Below are positions 7,757 through 16,054 of a DNA stretch of 64,000 bases, piece after piece. Each line of letters begins with the position of its first letter. The stretch's first letter is position 1. Origin of the DNA: Micropruina sp. (GTDB taxonomy: Bacteria; Actinomycetota; Actinomycetes; Propionibacteriales; Propionibacteriaceae); the NCBI GenBank assembly GCA_016711205.1, contig JADJTM010000002.1:1302001-1366000 (forward strand), written 5' to 3'. The position numbers and the translations under genes are program-made. The notes beneath the pieces are model-generated. The model was not told the origin of the DNA, ran no database searches, and saw only the letters and a list, made by a program, of their open reading frames with translations.

Positions 7757-7859
7757 CGTTCTCCGCATCGGTACACGTTGTCACCTTCGGTGCCTGCTTT
7801 CGTGTCATAACGCGACAACGTGCACCGGACCCGACATCGTGCACCGTTGCTGAGAACGG
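7757..7859 (-). repeat. 105-bp palindromic repeat, copy D (inverted)
   Basis: The reverse complement reads CCGTTCTCAGCAACGGTGCA at its start and matches copy C through TGTCGGGTCCGGTGCACG, the central palindrome region (GCGTTATGACACG), CACCGAAGGTGACAACGTG and GCGGAGAACG. It sits between the SIS gene repeats and aroQ. Confidence 0.85.
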
Positions 7860-7986
7860 TGCCCCCCGGGACTCGGACGGGGACGAACAGCGTCCACACT
7901 CGACGCGTGCTCCGTCACCGACCGGAGGCCGGCAATGATCGGACGCCCCCTCGGCACACCCCTCCGCGCACTGGCAGAATGACGGC

Positions 7987-8433
7987 GTGACCAGCCCCGA
8001 ACCGCAGCGCGTCCTCGTTCTGAACGGCCCCAACCTGGGCCGGCTGGGCAAGCGCGAACCGGACGTCTACGGTGCCGTCACGCACTCCGAGCTGGCCGAG
8101 CACCTGGTCGGCACCGGTGCCGGCCTCGGGCTGGCCGTCGAGGTGCGGCAGAGCGACTCCGAGGCCGAGATGATCGGCTGGTTGCACGAAGCCGCCGACG
8201 CTGACACCCCGGTAGTGCTCAATCCGGCCGCCTGGACCCACTACTCGATCGCCGTCGCCGACGCGGTGGCGCAGGTGCCGATCGTGATCGAGGTGCACAT
8301 CAGTAACGTGCACGCGCGGGAGGAGTTCCGCCGGCACTCGGTGGTCGCGCCGTACGCGCTGGGGGTGATCGCCGGCCTCGGCCTGGGCGGGTACGACCTC
8401 GCCCTGGCCCACCTCGCCGCCATTCGCGACTGA
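7987..8433 (+). CDS. aroQ: 3-dehydroquinate dehydratase, type II
   Basis: A 148-residue type II dehydroquinase, third step of the shikimate pathway (3-dehydroquinate to 3-dehydroshikimate). Visible signatures are LNGPNLGRLGKREPDVYG with the catalytic Tyr, QSDSEAEMIGWLHEA, the PAAWTHYS loop, EVHISNVHAREEFRRHS and PYALGVIAGLG. The length is typical for this dodecameric enzyme. The GTG start is preceded by CAGAAT 6 nt upstream, a weak leaderless -10. It stands alone, without other aro genes. Confidence 0.93.
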   Translation: MTSPEPQRVLVLNGPNLGRLGKREPDVYGAVTHSELAEHLVGTGAGLGLAVEVRQSDSEAEMIGWLHEAADADTPVVLNPAAWTHYSIAVADAVAQVPIVIEVHISNVHAREEFRRHSVVAPYALGVIAGLGLGGYDLALAHLAAIRD

Positions 8434-8451
8434 CGAGGCGTTCGCCACCCC

Positions 8452-9132
8452 ATGCTGACCGGACGCCGGCGGCTGGGCTACGCGTTGGCGGTCACCGCCA
8501 CCGTCCTGGTCGTGCTGGCAGCCGTCGTCGCAGCGGTCGTGGTGGTCAGACCCACGCCGCCCGAGGGCGTCCGGGTGGTGCCGGATTCGAGCATCGTCAC
8601 CGTGCCCGGCTACGAGCGCGGCTGCAAGCCCGAACAGGGCTGTGTGTTCGGCCCGGCCTGGAGCGACGACGTCGCGGTCGCCGGCGGGCGCAACGGCTGC
8701 GACACCCGCAACGACCTACTCGGCCAGACCCTCGACAACGTGCAGCACCGCCCCGGCACCCGCAACTGCGTGGTGATCTCCGGCGACTTCGTCGACCCCT
8801 ACAGCGGGCGGCGGGTGCGGTTCACCAAGCAGGACGCCGCCCAGGTGCACGTCGACCACGTCTTCGCGCTCGCGGCCGCCTGGAACCGGGGCGCCGCCGC
8901 CTGGACGCCGCAGCGCCGCCGCGACTTCGCCAACGACCCGCTGAACCTGGTGGTCACCACGGCCTCGGCCAATCAGTCCAAGGGCGACCGGCCGCCGGCG
9001 CGGTGGCTGCCCGAGGCGGCCGCCGGACGCTGCCTGTTCGTCAGCCGGTTCGTCGAGGTGGCACAGCGCTACCAGCTGCCGATCACGGCCGGCGACCTGC
9101 GGGTGATCGACCGCGTCCAGCGGGGCTGCTGA
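8452..9132 (+). CDS. exported HNH endonuclease family protein (GmrSD/DUF1524-like)
   Basis: A 226-residue protein. Residues 1-30 are basic then strongly hydrophobic, a signal anchor. The exported part contains HVDHVFALAAAWNRGAA followed about 20 residues later by DPLNLVVTTASANQSKGDR and PARWLP, the His-Asn pattern of the HNH fold in DUF1524-like nucleases common in actinobacteria. Four or more cysteines in the exported part may form disulfides. It probably degrades extracellular DNA; the target is unknown. It runs convergently into the phosphatase gene 21 nt away. Confidence 0.85.
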   Translation: MLTGRRRLGYALAVTATVLVVLAAVVAAVVVVRPTPPEGVRVVPDSSIVTVPGYERGCKPEQGCVFGPAWSDDVAVAGGRNGCDTRNDLLGQTLDNVQHRPGTRNCVVISGDFVDPYSGRRVRFTKQDAAQVHVDHVFALAAAWNRGAAAWTPQRRRDFANDPLNLVVTTASANQSKGDRPPARWLPEAAAGRCLFVSRFVEVAQRYQLPITAGDLRVIDRVQRGC

Positions 9133-9153
9133 CGCACCGTTTAAACCGAAAGA

Positions 9154-9648
9154 TCAGCCGCGCGGCACCTCGAAGCGCACCAGCCGGCCCCGTCCGGACG
9201 TCAGCTCGGCCCAGGTGCCGTCGAACTCCAGAAACGCCATCGCGCAGGTGGTGAAGCCGGACGCCGCCTGGTCCGCGAGCTCGGACGGTTCGGCCAGCCG
9301 GTACACCACCGAGCTCACCGTCGGTTCGTGGCCGAGCACCAACGCGGTGGCGACGGAATCCTCAAGTTCGCTGGCCAGCTCGATCACCGCGTCGGTCCAC
9401 GCGCCGTAGAGCGAGTCGGTGAACTCGACGTCGGCGCACTGGGCGCCGCCCTCGGCGGCCCGTTGCCAGGTCTGCCGGGTGCGGGTCGCGGACGACGACA
9501 GCACCACGTCCAGCGGATACTCGGCCAGGATCGCACCGGCCGCGAGCGCGTCCTGCCGTCCGCGCTTGTTCAGCGGACGTTGGTGGTCTGGATCGGCGGT
9601 GCCCCACGACGACTTGGCGTGCCGCATCACGATCAGGGTGCGGGTCAT
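9154..9648 (-). CDS. SixA-like histidine phosphatase family protein
   Basis: A 164-residue single-domain phosphohistidine phosphatase-type protein. The catalytic motif is at the start (LIVMRHAKSSW); an arginine-containing SSSATRTRQTW and the second histidine in LVLGHEPTV complete the active site. It resembles SixA proteins that dephosphorylate histidine-phosphorylated proteins, but the substrate here cannot be read from sequence. It lies 3 nt downstream of the DUF3039 gene, so the two probably share an mRNA. Confidence 0.88.
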   Translation of the reverse strand: MTRTLIVMRHAKSSWGTADPDHQRPLNKRGRQDALAAGAILAEYPLDVVLSSSATRTRQTWQRAAEGGAQCADVEFTDSLYGAWTDAVIELASELEDSVATALVLGHEPTVSSVVYRLAEPSELADQAASGFTTCAMAFLEFDGTWAELTSGRGRLVRFEVPRG

Positions 9649-9651
9649 GGC

Positions 9652-9912
9652 TCAGGACTCGTCGCCGCCGCCGTCGGGCCGCATCGAGGCCCAGATCTCT
9701 TTGCATTCGGGGCAAACCGGGAACTTGTCCGGGTTGCGGCTCGGCACCCACACCTTGCCGCAGAGCGCGACGACCGGGGTGCCCATCACCATCGCCTCGG
9801 TCAGCTTGTTCTTGGGCACGTAGTGGCTGAACCGCTCGTGATCGCCCGCGTCGACCCGCAGGTCGGTGCGTTCGTCGAGAATCGTCTGTGCGCCGGGTGC
9901 CAGTTCGGTCAT
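9652..9912 (-). CDS. DUF3039 family protein
   Basis: An 86-residue acidic protein with a CGKVW segment and a CPECKEIW pair, suggesting a small zinc-binding fold as in actinobacterial DUF3039. It starts at MTELAPGAQ; on the minus strand TACAGT ends 6 nt before this ATG, so the mRNA may be leaderless. An extended start further upstream would run through this promoter and is unlikely. Function unknown. Confidence 0.85.
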   Translation of the reverse strand: MTELAPGAQTILDERTDLRVDAGDHERFSHYVPKNKLTEAMVMGTPVVALCGKVWVPSRNPDKFPVCPECKEIWASMRPDGGGDES

Positions 9913-10034
9913 GGCACCGACTGTAGTGGCGTGTCGCTCGCGTGGCTCGCCGAACCGTGCCCGACTGGGGCGACTCGTCACCGGTGCCGCAACGCCAGTG
10001 GTGGCACCGGGCTCCGGCGTGATGGGATGGCGCG

Positions 10035-11114
10035 ATGGGGGCGGCGCAGCGATACGGGCCTGCCGAGCCGCTGGCCGTGGTCGGCGGGCGCCTGCTGACC
10101 GGCCTGCGTGACATCACCGCCGATCTGGCCGCGCTGGACTCGTCCGGGTGCTGGGCGGTGGTTCTGCCCTTCGAGGGTGATCCGGTGTGCGCACGATTCG
10201 AGCGGTCGCGGCCCGCGCCGTCCTGGCGTGGACGTTCGTGGCTCGGCCCGCCGCGCGCTGCCTGGCTGAGCTCACTGGACGCGGCCGGCTTCGCCGACGG
10301 CGTCCGGCAGATCCGGTCGGTGATCGCCGCCGGTGGCGTCTATCAGGTGAACCTGACCCGCCGGCTGAGCGCACCCCTGCCGTCCGGCGCCTCGATTCCG
10401 GCGCTGGGCGCGGCGCTCGCGCAGGGCAACCCGGCGCCGTTCAGCGCCGTGGTGCACCTGCCCGCGCAGCGCGTCCACGTGGCGTCCGCCTCGCCGGAAC
10501 TGTTCCTGGCCCGCCGCGGCGCCGTGGTCTGGTCCTCGCCGATCAAGGGCACCGCGGCGAGCGCCCAGGGGTTTCTGGCCAAGGACGCCGCCGAGAACGT
10601 GATGATCGTCGACCTGGTCCGCAACGATCTGGGCCGGGTCTGCGCGCCCGGCACGGTCGAGGTGCCCAGCCTGCTCGCCGTTGAGCCGCATCCCGGCCTG
10701 TTCCATCTGGTCTCGACCGTGCGCGGGCGGCTGCGCGCGGACGCGGGGTGGGCCGACCTGATCGCCGCCACCTTTCCGCCCGGCTCGGTCACCGGCGCCC
10801 CCAAGCTGGCCGCCCTGGACGTCATCGCCCGGCTCGAGCCGGTGCCCCGCGGGGTCTACTGCGGCGCGATCGGCTGGGTGGACGCCGACCGTGCCGCGGG
10901 TGAGCTCAACGTGGCGATCCGCACGTTCTGGGTCGAGGACGACCTGCTGCACCTGGGCACCGGGGGCGGCATCACCTGGGATTCCGATCCGGCGGGGGAG
11001 TGGGCCGAAACCGAGTTGAAGGCGGCCAACCTGCTGCGCGTCGCCTCGCCCACCTCGAGTCCACGCGGGGGTGGCCCGGCGCGTTCCCGGCCTGGTGGAA
11101 TCGACGCATCGTAG
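10035..11114 (+). CDS. pabB: aminodeoxychorismate synthase component I
   Basis: A 359-residue chorismate-binding enzyme that converts chorismate with ammonia or glutamine to aminodeoxychorismate for folate synthesis. Motifs in order: VYQVNLTRRL, the PIKGTA segment whose lysine separates PabB from TrpE-type enzymes, ENVMIVDLVRNDLGR, FPPGSVTGAPK, RGVYCGAIGW and ETELKAANLL. It is shorter than TrpE because the N-terminal domain is reduced. No pabA or pabC is adjacent, so the amidotransferase must be encoded elsewhere. The exact start is uncertain; a GTG or ATG a few codons away is possible. Confidence 0.88.
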   Translation: MGAAQRYGPAEPLAVVGGRLLTGLRDITADLAALDSSGCWAVVLPFEGDPVCARFERSRPAPSWRGRSWLGPPRAAWLSSLDAAGFADGVRQIRSVIAAGGVYQVNLTRRLSAPLPSGASIPALGAALAQGNPAPFSAVVHLPAQRVHVASASPELFLARRGAVVWSSPIKGTAASAQGFLAKDAAENVMIVDLVRNDLGRVCAPGTVEVPSLLAVEPHPGLFHLVSTVRGRLRADAGWADLIAATFPPGSVTGAPKLAALDVIARLEPVPRGVYCGAIGWVDADRAAGELNVAIRTFWVEDDLLHLGTGGGITWDSDPAGEWAETELKAANLLRVASPTSSPRGGGPARSRPGGIDAS

Positions 11115-11187
11115 ACTCTGCCAGCATCGGGTGGACGCCGGTGCCGGTCCTCGCCGAAACGCGCAGGACGCCTCGAAAGGTGCACGT

Positions 11188-12543
11188 GTGAGTGACAAGA
11201 ACGATCGCCGCGGGCTCAGCCTCGGGCTGATGATGTGCGTGATGGCGATCTCGTTCGAGTCCTACGCCGTGCTCACCGCCATGCCGGCGGCCGCTCGCGA
11301 TCTCGGCAACATCGGCCTGTACGCCTGGACCTTCACCGCGTTCGTGATCGCGATGACGTTCAGCATCGTCGCCTCTGGCCAGTTCACCGACCGCTACGGT
11401 CCGATCCAGCCGATGACGTTCGGGTTCGTCATCTTCGCCGTCGGCCTGTTGGTCGCGGCGCTGGCCACCAGCATGTGGGTGCTGCTGCTGGCCCGCTTCA
11501 TCCAGGGTCTCGGGGCGGGCACCATGAACGTCGCCGTGATGGTGCTGATCGCGCGCGCCTACGGCGAAGCCGACCGGGCCAAGCTGATGACCTGGTTCTC
11601 GGCCTGCTGGATGATTCCCGCCTTCGTCGGCCCGCCGCTGGCCGGCTGGATCGTGCAGATCAGCTCGTGGCACTTCGTGTTCTGGTCGGTGCTGCCGTTC
11701 ATGGCCGTCGGTGGCCTGCTCGTGCTCCGTCCGCTGCGGGGCATCGAACTCGCCCCCGAAGAGCCGCACCCGCTGAAGAAGCGGCTGATGCTGCTGGCCG
11801 CCGCCGTCGCGGCTGGGCTGGCGCTGATCCAGTGGGCCGGGCAGCAGCTCGACCTGTGGTCGGCCCTGTGGGCCGCGGTGGGGCTGGCGGCCATCGTGTT
11901 CGGCCTGCCGCCGCTGATGCCCAAGGGCATCGACTGGACGGGCAGGGGCATCTCGGGCGTGGTCGGCGCGCGGCTGTTCAGCGCCGGTGCGTTCTTCGGC
12001 GCCCAATCGTTCCTCACCCTGATGCTGGTCGAAGAGCGGGGTCTGGACGCCGTGTTCACCGGCCTCACCCTCACCGTCGGCTCGGTGGGCTGGATGGCGG
12101 GCGCCCTGCTCCAGGCGCAGAGCCGGCTGCCCTGGCGACGCGACCAGATGATCCTGGTCGGCGTCGCCGCCATCACCGCGGGCATTGCGGTGCTCGCCGT
12201 GGCGGCCTACGTGCCGCAGTCGTGGATCGGCCTGGTGATGATCGCGTGGATCATCGCGGGCTTCGGCATGGGCCTGCAGAACCCGAGCACGTCGCTGGCC
12301 GTCATGCAGCTGTCGAGCGAAGACCAGCTGGGCCGCAACACCTCGTCCCTTCAGGTCGGCGAGTCGCTGGGCAGCAGCCTGTTCACCGGTCTGGCCGGCG
12401 CCTGGTTCTCGCACTTCCACGAAATCTCGACGCTGGCCTTCACGTTCGGCGGCGTGATGGTGATGATGGTGCTGACCGGCCTGATCGCGGTGCTGATGGC
12501 GTACCGGATCGGTCCGGTTCCCAGCGGCGTCGCCGACAGCTAG
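11188..12543 (+). CDS. MFS transporter
   Basis: A 451-residue inner-membrane transporter with 12 or more hydrophobic segments. A signature-like loop GQFTDRYGPIQPMTF lies between helices 2 and 3, and LLARFIQGLGAG appears in helix 4. It resembles drug/H+ antiporters. The GTG start (VSDKNDRRGL) has a CGAAAGG site 7 nt upstream. The MarR gene 10 nt downstream suggests a self-contained efflux unit induced by the transporter's substrate, which is unknown. A possible -10 (TAGACT) lies at 11112-11117, inside the end of pabB. Confidence 0.88.
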   Translation: MSDKNDRRGLSLGLMMCVMAISFESYAVLTAMPAAARDLGNIGLYAWTFTAFVIAMTFSIVASGQFTDRYGPIQPMTFGFVIFAVGLLVAALATSMWVLLLARFIQGLGAGTMNVAVMVLIARAYGEADRAKLMTWFSACWMIPAFVGPPLAGWIVQISSWHFVFWSVLPFMAVGGLLVLRPLRGIELAPEEPHPLKKRLMLLAAAVAAGLALIQWAGQQLDLWSALWAAVGLAAIVFGLPPLMPKGIDWTGRGISGVVGARLFSAGAFFGAQSFLTLMLVEERGLDAVFTGLTLTVGSVGWMAGALLQAQSRLPWRRDQMILVGVAAITAGIAVLAVAAYVPQSWIGLVMIAWIIAGFGMGLQNPSTSLAVMQLSSEDQLGRNTSSLQVGESLGSSLFTGLAGAWFSHFHEISTLAFTFGGVMVMMVLTGLIAVLMAYRIGPVPSGVADS

Positions 12544-12553
12544 CCGCGGGGTC

Positions 12554-13051
12554 ATGGACGAGGTCGACCGCATCATCGCGGCCTGGCGCGCGGAGGTCCC
12601 GGGCCTGGACACCGAACCGCTCGCCGTGCTGTCGCGGGTCAGCCGGCTGGCCCGCCATCTCGATCTGGCCCGCCGCAGCCGGTTCGCCGCCCACGGCCTC
12701 GAAGTGTGGGAGTTCGACGTACTGGCCGCGCTGCGCCGCGAGGGGCCGCCGTACGAACTGTCGCCCGGTGAGCTGGTGCATCAGACGCTGTCGTCGTCCG
12801 GCACCATGACCAACCGCATCGACCGGCTGGCCGGGCGTGGCCTGGTGGACCGGCGCACCAACCCCGCCGACCGCCGCGGCGTGCGGGTGCGGCTCACCCC
12901 GTCCGGCGCCACGGTGGTGGCGGACGCCCTGCACGACCTGATCGGCTTCGAACGCGGCGTCCTGGCCGGCATCGACGCCTCCGAGCGGACGGAGCTCGCC
13001 TCCACTCTGCGTACCCTGCTGGCCGGATTCGAGACCGACGCCGGCGACTGA
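12554..13051 (+). CDS. MarR family transcriptional regulator
   Basis: A 165-residue winged-helix protein with MarR features: a helical N-terminus, the recognition-helix region LSSSGTMTNRIDRL, and the wing DRRTNPADRRGVRVRLTPSG. It probably represses the preceding efflux gene and itself until a ligand is bound. Its operon position after the MFS gene supports this. No operator can be assigned with certainty; a palindrome about 155 nt downstream is a weak candidate for another site. Confidence 0.88.
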   Translation: MDEVDRIIAAWRAEVPGLDTEPLAVLSRVSRLARHLDLARRSRFAAHGLEVWEFDVLAALRREGPPYELSPGELVHQTLSSSGTMTNRIDRLAGRGLVDRRTNPADRRGVRVRLTPSGATVVADALHDLIGFERGVLAGIDASERTELASTLRTLLAGFETDAGD

Positions 13052-13138
13052 CAAGTCGTGCCCGCCCTCGCGACGTGCGCTGCGGCATCCCGACGCGCAC
13101 CGTAATCACGGGGGGAGGCGGATCGCGCGCGTCGTCCC

Positions 13139-13189
13139 GATCCTGACTAGCGTCGACCCCGATCCTGACGAGCCTCAACCAGATCCTGA
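13139..13189 (+). repeat. three direct GATCCTGA repeats
   Basis: GATCCTGA occurs at 13139, 13161 and 13182, spaced 22 and 21 nt (about two helical turns). They lie in a 386-bp gene-free stretch between the MarR gene and malQ. The rest of that stretch holds the palindrome at 13206 and the malQ promoter; I see no gene in it. Confidence 0.5.
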
Positions 13190-13205
13190 AGCCTTGGTCG
13201 TCCGA

Positions 13206-13229
13206 GTGTCACCGCCAGGTTGGTGACAC
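13206..13229. promoter_or_regulatory. perfect 8-bp-arm palindrome upstream of malQ
   Basis: GTGTCACC and GGTGACAC are separated by 8 nt. The symmetric form without a T-tract suggests a regulator binding site more than a terminator. It lies about 230 nt before malQ. Confidence 0.4.
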
Positions 13230-13399
13230 GTCCCCGAGTGGTGCGTCGCCCGATTGAGTCACCACTCAGCGACGCCTGCGCACGCACGTCGCGGCGTTCT
13301 CCTCAGTCGCCGTACGACCCGGTACGACTCCCTCGTCGGCCAAGCGAAGCACGCACCCAGACACCGCTGACCGGCAACCCAACTGGGCGACACACCACT

Positions 13400-13405
13400 A
13401 GGGTG
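13400..13405 (+). promoter_or_regulatory. putative malQ -10 element
   Basis: TAGGGT lies 32 nt before the malQ ATG, with an AAGGAAT ribosome-binding site between them. No clear -35 was assigned. Confidence 0.35.
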
Positions 13406-13437
13406 TTCCCGTCACGCCGACCACAAGGAATCCGCCG

Positions 13438-15612
13438 ATGGCTCTGTCGAACCCCTACCTCGCCGAACTGGCGGCCGAGTTCGGCATCGCCACCGAGTTC
13501 TGGGACTGGAAGGGCCGGCTCACCGAGATCCCGGACGACACCGTCATCGCCGTGCTGGCGGCGATGGAGATCGACGCCCATGACGAACAGGCCGCCGCAG
13601 CGGCCGTGCAGCGGGTGCGCACCCGGCCGTGGCGCCGCACCCTGCCCGCCTGCACGGTGCTGCAGCAGGGCGCACCGCAAGCCGTCCGGGTGCATCTGCC
13701 CGAGGGCGCGTGGGCGCACGTGTGGGTGCGCCTCGAGGACGGCGGCGGCCGCGACCTGCAGCAGCTGACCAACGACGAGCCACCCCGTGAGATCGACGGG
13801 CGGCTGGTCGGCGAGGCGTCCTTCGAACTACCCGGCGACCTGCCGGCCGGGTACCACCGGCTGGGTTGCCGCACGGCGGAAGGGACCGTCGAGGCGACGC
13901 TGATCGTCACGCCGCACTTTCTCGGCTTTCCGCCGGGCATGGGCGACAAGCGGGTCTGGGGTTACGCCACCCAGCTGTACAGCGTGCGGTCGTCGGAGTC
14001 GTGGGGAATCGGCGATCTGCAGGATCTGGCCGATCTGGCCACCTGGTCGGCCACCCAGCAGTTCGCCTCGTACGTGCTGGCGAACCCGCTGCACGCCGCC
14101 GAGCCGATGACCCCGCTGGAGCCGTCGCCCTACCTGCCGACGTCACGGCGCTACGTGAACCCGATCTACATCCGGCCCGAGTCCATCGGCGAATACGCCG
14201 GGCTGGACGAACGGCAACGCGGACGCATCGCGCAACTGCACGGCCGGCTGGCCAAGCGCCTCGAGCACGAGCCGGCGATCCAGCGGGACGAAGTCTGGCA
14301 GGCCAAGCTGGCGGCGCTGCGCGTCGTGTTCGACGCCGGCCTGAAACCGACCCGGCTGATGAGCCTCAACGACTTCGTTCGCAAAGAAGGACGGCCGCTG
14401 AGCCAGTTCGCCACCTGGTGCGCGCTGGTCAACGTGCACGGCATGAACTGGCGGGAGTGGCCGGCCGCGCTGCGCCGTCCGTCCTCGCCCGAGGTCAGCG
14501 ACTTCGCCACCAAGCATGTCAGCGAGATCGTGTTCTACTCGTGGCTGCAATGGGTCGCCGACGAGCAGTTGCGGGCCGCCCAGTCTTCAGCCAAAGGGGC
14601 CGGCATGCGGGTCGGCATCATGAACGACCTGGCCGTCGGGGTGAGCGCGCAGAGCGCCGAGGCCTGGATGCTGGGCGACACCTTCGCCCGCGGCGTCTCG
14701 GTCGGCGCCCCGCCCGATCACTTCAACCAGACCGGGCAGGACTGGGGTCAGGCGCCCTGGCGTCCGGACCGGCTGGCCGAACTCAGCTATGCGCCGTTCC
14801 GCAACATGGTGGCCGGCATCCTGCGGCATTCGGGCGGCATTCGCGTCGACCACATCATGGGCCTGTTCCGGCTGTGGTGGGTGCCGGCCGGCATGACGCC
14901 CACCCAGGGCACCTACGTGCGCTACCCCCACGAGGCGATGGTCGGCATCCTGGTGCTCGAGGCCCAGCGGGCCGGCGCCGTGGTGGTGGGGGAGGACCTC
15001 GGCGTGGTCGAACCCTGGGTGCGCGACTACCTGCGCGACCGGGGCATTCTGGGCACGTCCATCGCCTGGTTCGAGCGGGGCGACGACGGCCGCATCCTGC
15101 CGCCCGAGGCGTGGCGCGAATACTGCATGGCCTCGGTCACCACCCACGACCTGCCCCCCACCGCCGGCTATCTGGACGCGGCGCACGTCCGGCTGCAGCA
15201 TTCGCTGGGCCTGCTCACCGAAGACCTGGACGTCGAGCTCGCCCACGCCGCGCACGAGGTGGACGAGTGGCTGGCGCTGCTGCGCGAGCGGGGGTTGCTG
15301 ACCGGCGACCAGCCGTCCACCGAGGACGTGGTGCTCGCCCTGCACAAGTTCCTGGTGGCCACTCCGGCCCGCATGCTGTGCGCCGCCCTGACCGACGCGG
15401 TCGGCGATCACCGCACCCAGAACCAGCCGGGCACCACCACCGAATACCCCAACTGGCGGGTGCCGTTGTCGGATCCGGACGGGCGGCCGATGTCGCTGGA
15501 CGACGTGTTCCACTCCGAGCGGGCGCTGCGGCTCTCGGCGGTGATGAACGGTTTCGTGGTGCCGCCGACGGCGCACCGCTCCACGTCCGACTTCATCATC
15601 GGCATCGGCTGA
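13438..15612 (+). CDS. malQ: 4-alpha-glucanotransferase (amylomaltase)
   Basis: A 724-residue GH77 enzyme that transfers alpha-1,4-glucan segments between maltodextrins in the cytosol. The N-terminal ~150 residues form the extra beta-sandwich module of actinobacterial MalQ; the barrel starts near WGYATQLYSVRS. Catalytic elements are the nucleophile Asp in GIRVDHIMGL, the acid/base Glu in VVGEDLGVV, and TTHDLPPT. AAGGAAT precedes the ATG. It stands alone, just before the ribosomal operon; glycogen metabolism is its expected role. Confidence 0.93.
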   Translation: MALSNPYLAELAAEFGIATEFWDWKGRLTEIPDDTVIAVLAAMEIDAHDEQAAAAAVQRVRTRPWRRTLPACTVLQQGAPQAVRVHLPEGAWAHVWVRLEDGGGRDLQQLTNDEPPREIDGRLVGEASFELPGDLPAGYHRLGCRTAEGTVEATLIVTPHFLGFPPGMGDKRVWGYATQLYSVRSSESWGIGDLQDLADLATWSATQQFASYVLANPLHAAEPMTPLEPSPYLPTSRRYVNPIYIRPESIGEYAGLDERQRGRIAQLHGRLAKRLEHEPAIQRDEVWQAKLAALRVVFDAGLKPTRLMSLNDFVRKEGRPLSQFATWCALVNVHGMNWREWPAALRRPSSPEVSDFATKHVSEIVFYSWLQWVADEQLRAAQSSAKGAGMRVGIMNDLAVGVSAQSAEAWMLGDTFARGVSVGAPPDHFNQTGQDWGQAPWRPDRLAELSYAPFRNMVAGILRHSGGIRVDHIMGLFRLWWVPAGMTPTQGTYVRYPHEAMVGILVLEAQRAGAVVVGEDLGVVEPWVRDYLRDRGILGTSIAWFERGDDGRILPPEAWREYCMASVTTHDLPPTAGYLDAAHVRLQHSLGLLTEDLDVELAHAAHEVDEWLALLRERGLLTGDQPSTEDVVLALHKFLVATPARMLCAALTDAVGDHRTQNQPGTTTEYPNWRVPLSDPDGRPMSLDDVFHSERALRLSAVMNGFVVPPTAHRSTSDFIIGIG

Positions 15613-15706
15613 CGCAGCGCCCCGCCCCCCGGCCCTTCGGCTGGGTGTTGGCGCGCGCCACCCGGCGCGGATGCCCGGATGGACGGCGAGTCCGCGCCCC
15701 ACGTCC

Positions 15707-15776
15707 ACTCTGCTGCCCTTGGTGCGACTCTGCTGCCTTTGTACGGGCAGCAGAGTGTGTCCAAAGGCAGCAGAGT
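15707..15776. repeat. double-palindrome repeat (ACTCTGCTGCC family), copy 2
   Basis: Perfect blocks: ACTCTGCTGCC at 15707 and 15727, then GGCAGCAGAGT at 15746 and 15766. Spacing is identical to the copy at 3967. It begins about 95 nt after the malQ stop and could fold as nested or alternative hairpins, so a terminator role after malQ is possible. Confidence 0.88.
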
Positions 15777-15858
15777 CGGCGACGCCGGCTGAGCGAGGGC
15801 CAAAAAGGCCGAGTCCGGACGGGGGGCGCGCCGGCCAAGCAGCGCAGGACGGCCCCGA

Positions 15859-15889
15859 TTTGAAGCCACCCGCCGCCCTGTGACAGAAT
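15859..15889 (+). promoter_or_regulatory. putative promoter of the S10-spc operon
   Basis: TTGAAG (15859-15864) and CAGAAT (15884-15889) are separated by 19 nt and lie about 165 nt upstream of rpsJ, leaving a long leader. This is the best-looking pair in the malQ-rpsJ gap; it is not proven. Confidence 0.4.
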
Positions 15890-15948
15890 CGTCAGGTTGC
15901 TCCGCGGCGGTCACGCCGTGGTGCCCCCAGGCCGGCCAGTCGTCAGCC

Positions 15949-15987
15949 GGGCCCTACCACGAACGAATTCTCGCTCGTGTGCGGCCC
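15949..15987 (+). promoter_or_regulatory. hairpin in the rpsJ leader
   Basis: GGGCC pairs with GGCCC and CACGA with TCGTG around an AT-richer loop. It sits in the expected 5' leader of the ribosomal operon, where autoregulation by a ribosomal protein would act. No known leader motif was recognised. Confidence 0.35.
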
Positions 15988-16054
15988 TGATAGGCGCGAC
16001 ACGCCCGACCGCGGGGGTCGGAGCGGCACCATCCGACGAGAAGAAGGAAAACCA

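Noticed and set aside
9142..9149. GTTTAAAC between the HNH and phosphatase genes as a terminator
   Set aside because: An 8-bp palindrome without stem length or T-tract. Too weak to call.
10972..12612. Long minus-strand open frame (546 codons) opposite the MFS and pabB genes
   Set aside because: Its translation is Arg/His/Gln-rich with no family features, and the plus-strand genes are clearly real. It is a GC-codon shadow.
13866..15863. Long plus-strand frame of 665 codons overlapping malQ
   Set aside because: Composition is Arg/Gly/Ala-biased without domains; malQ in the other frame carries all catalytic motifs.
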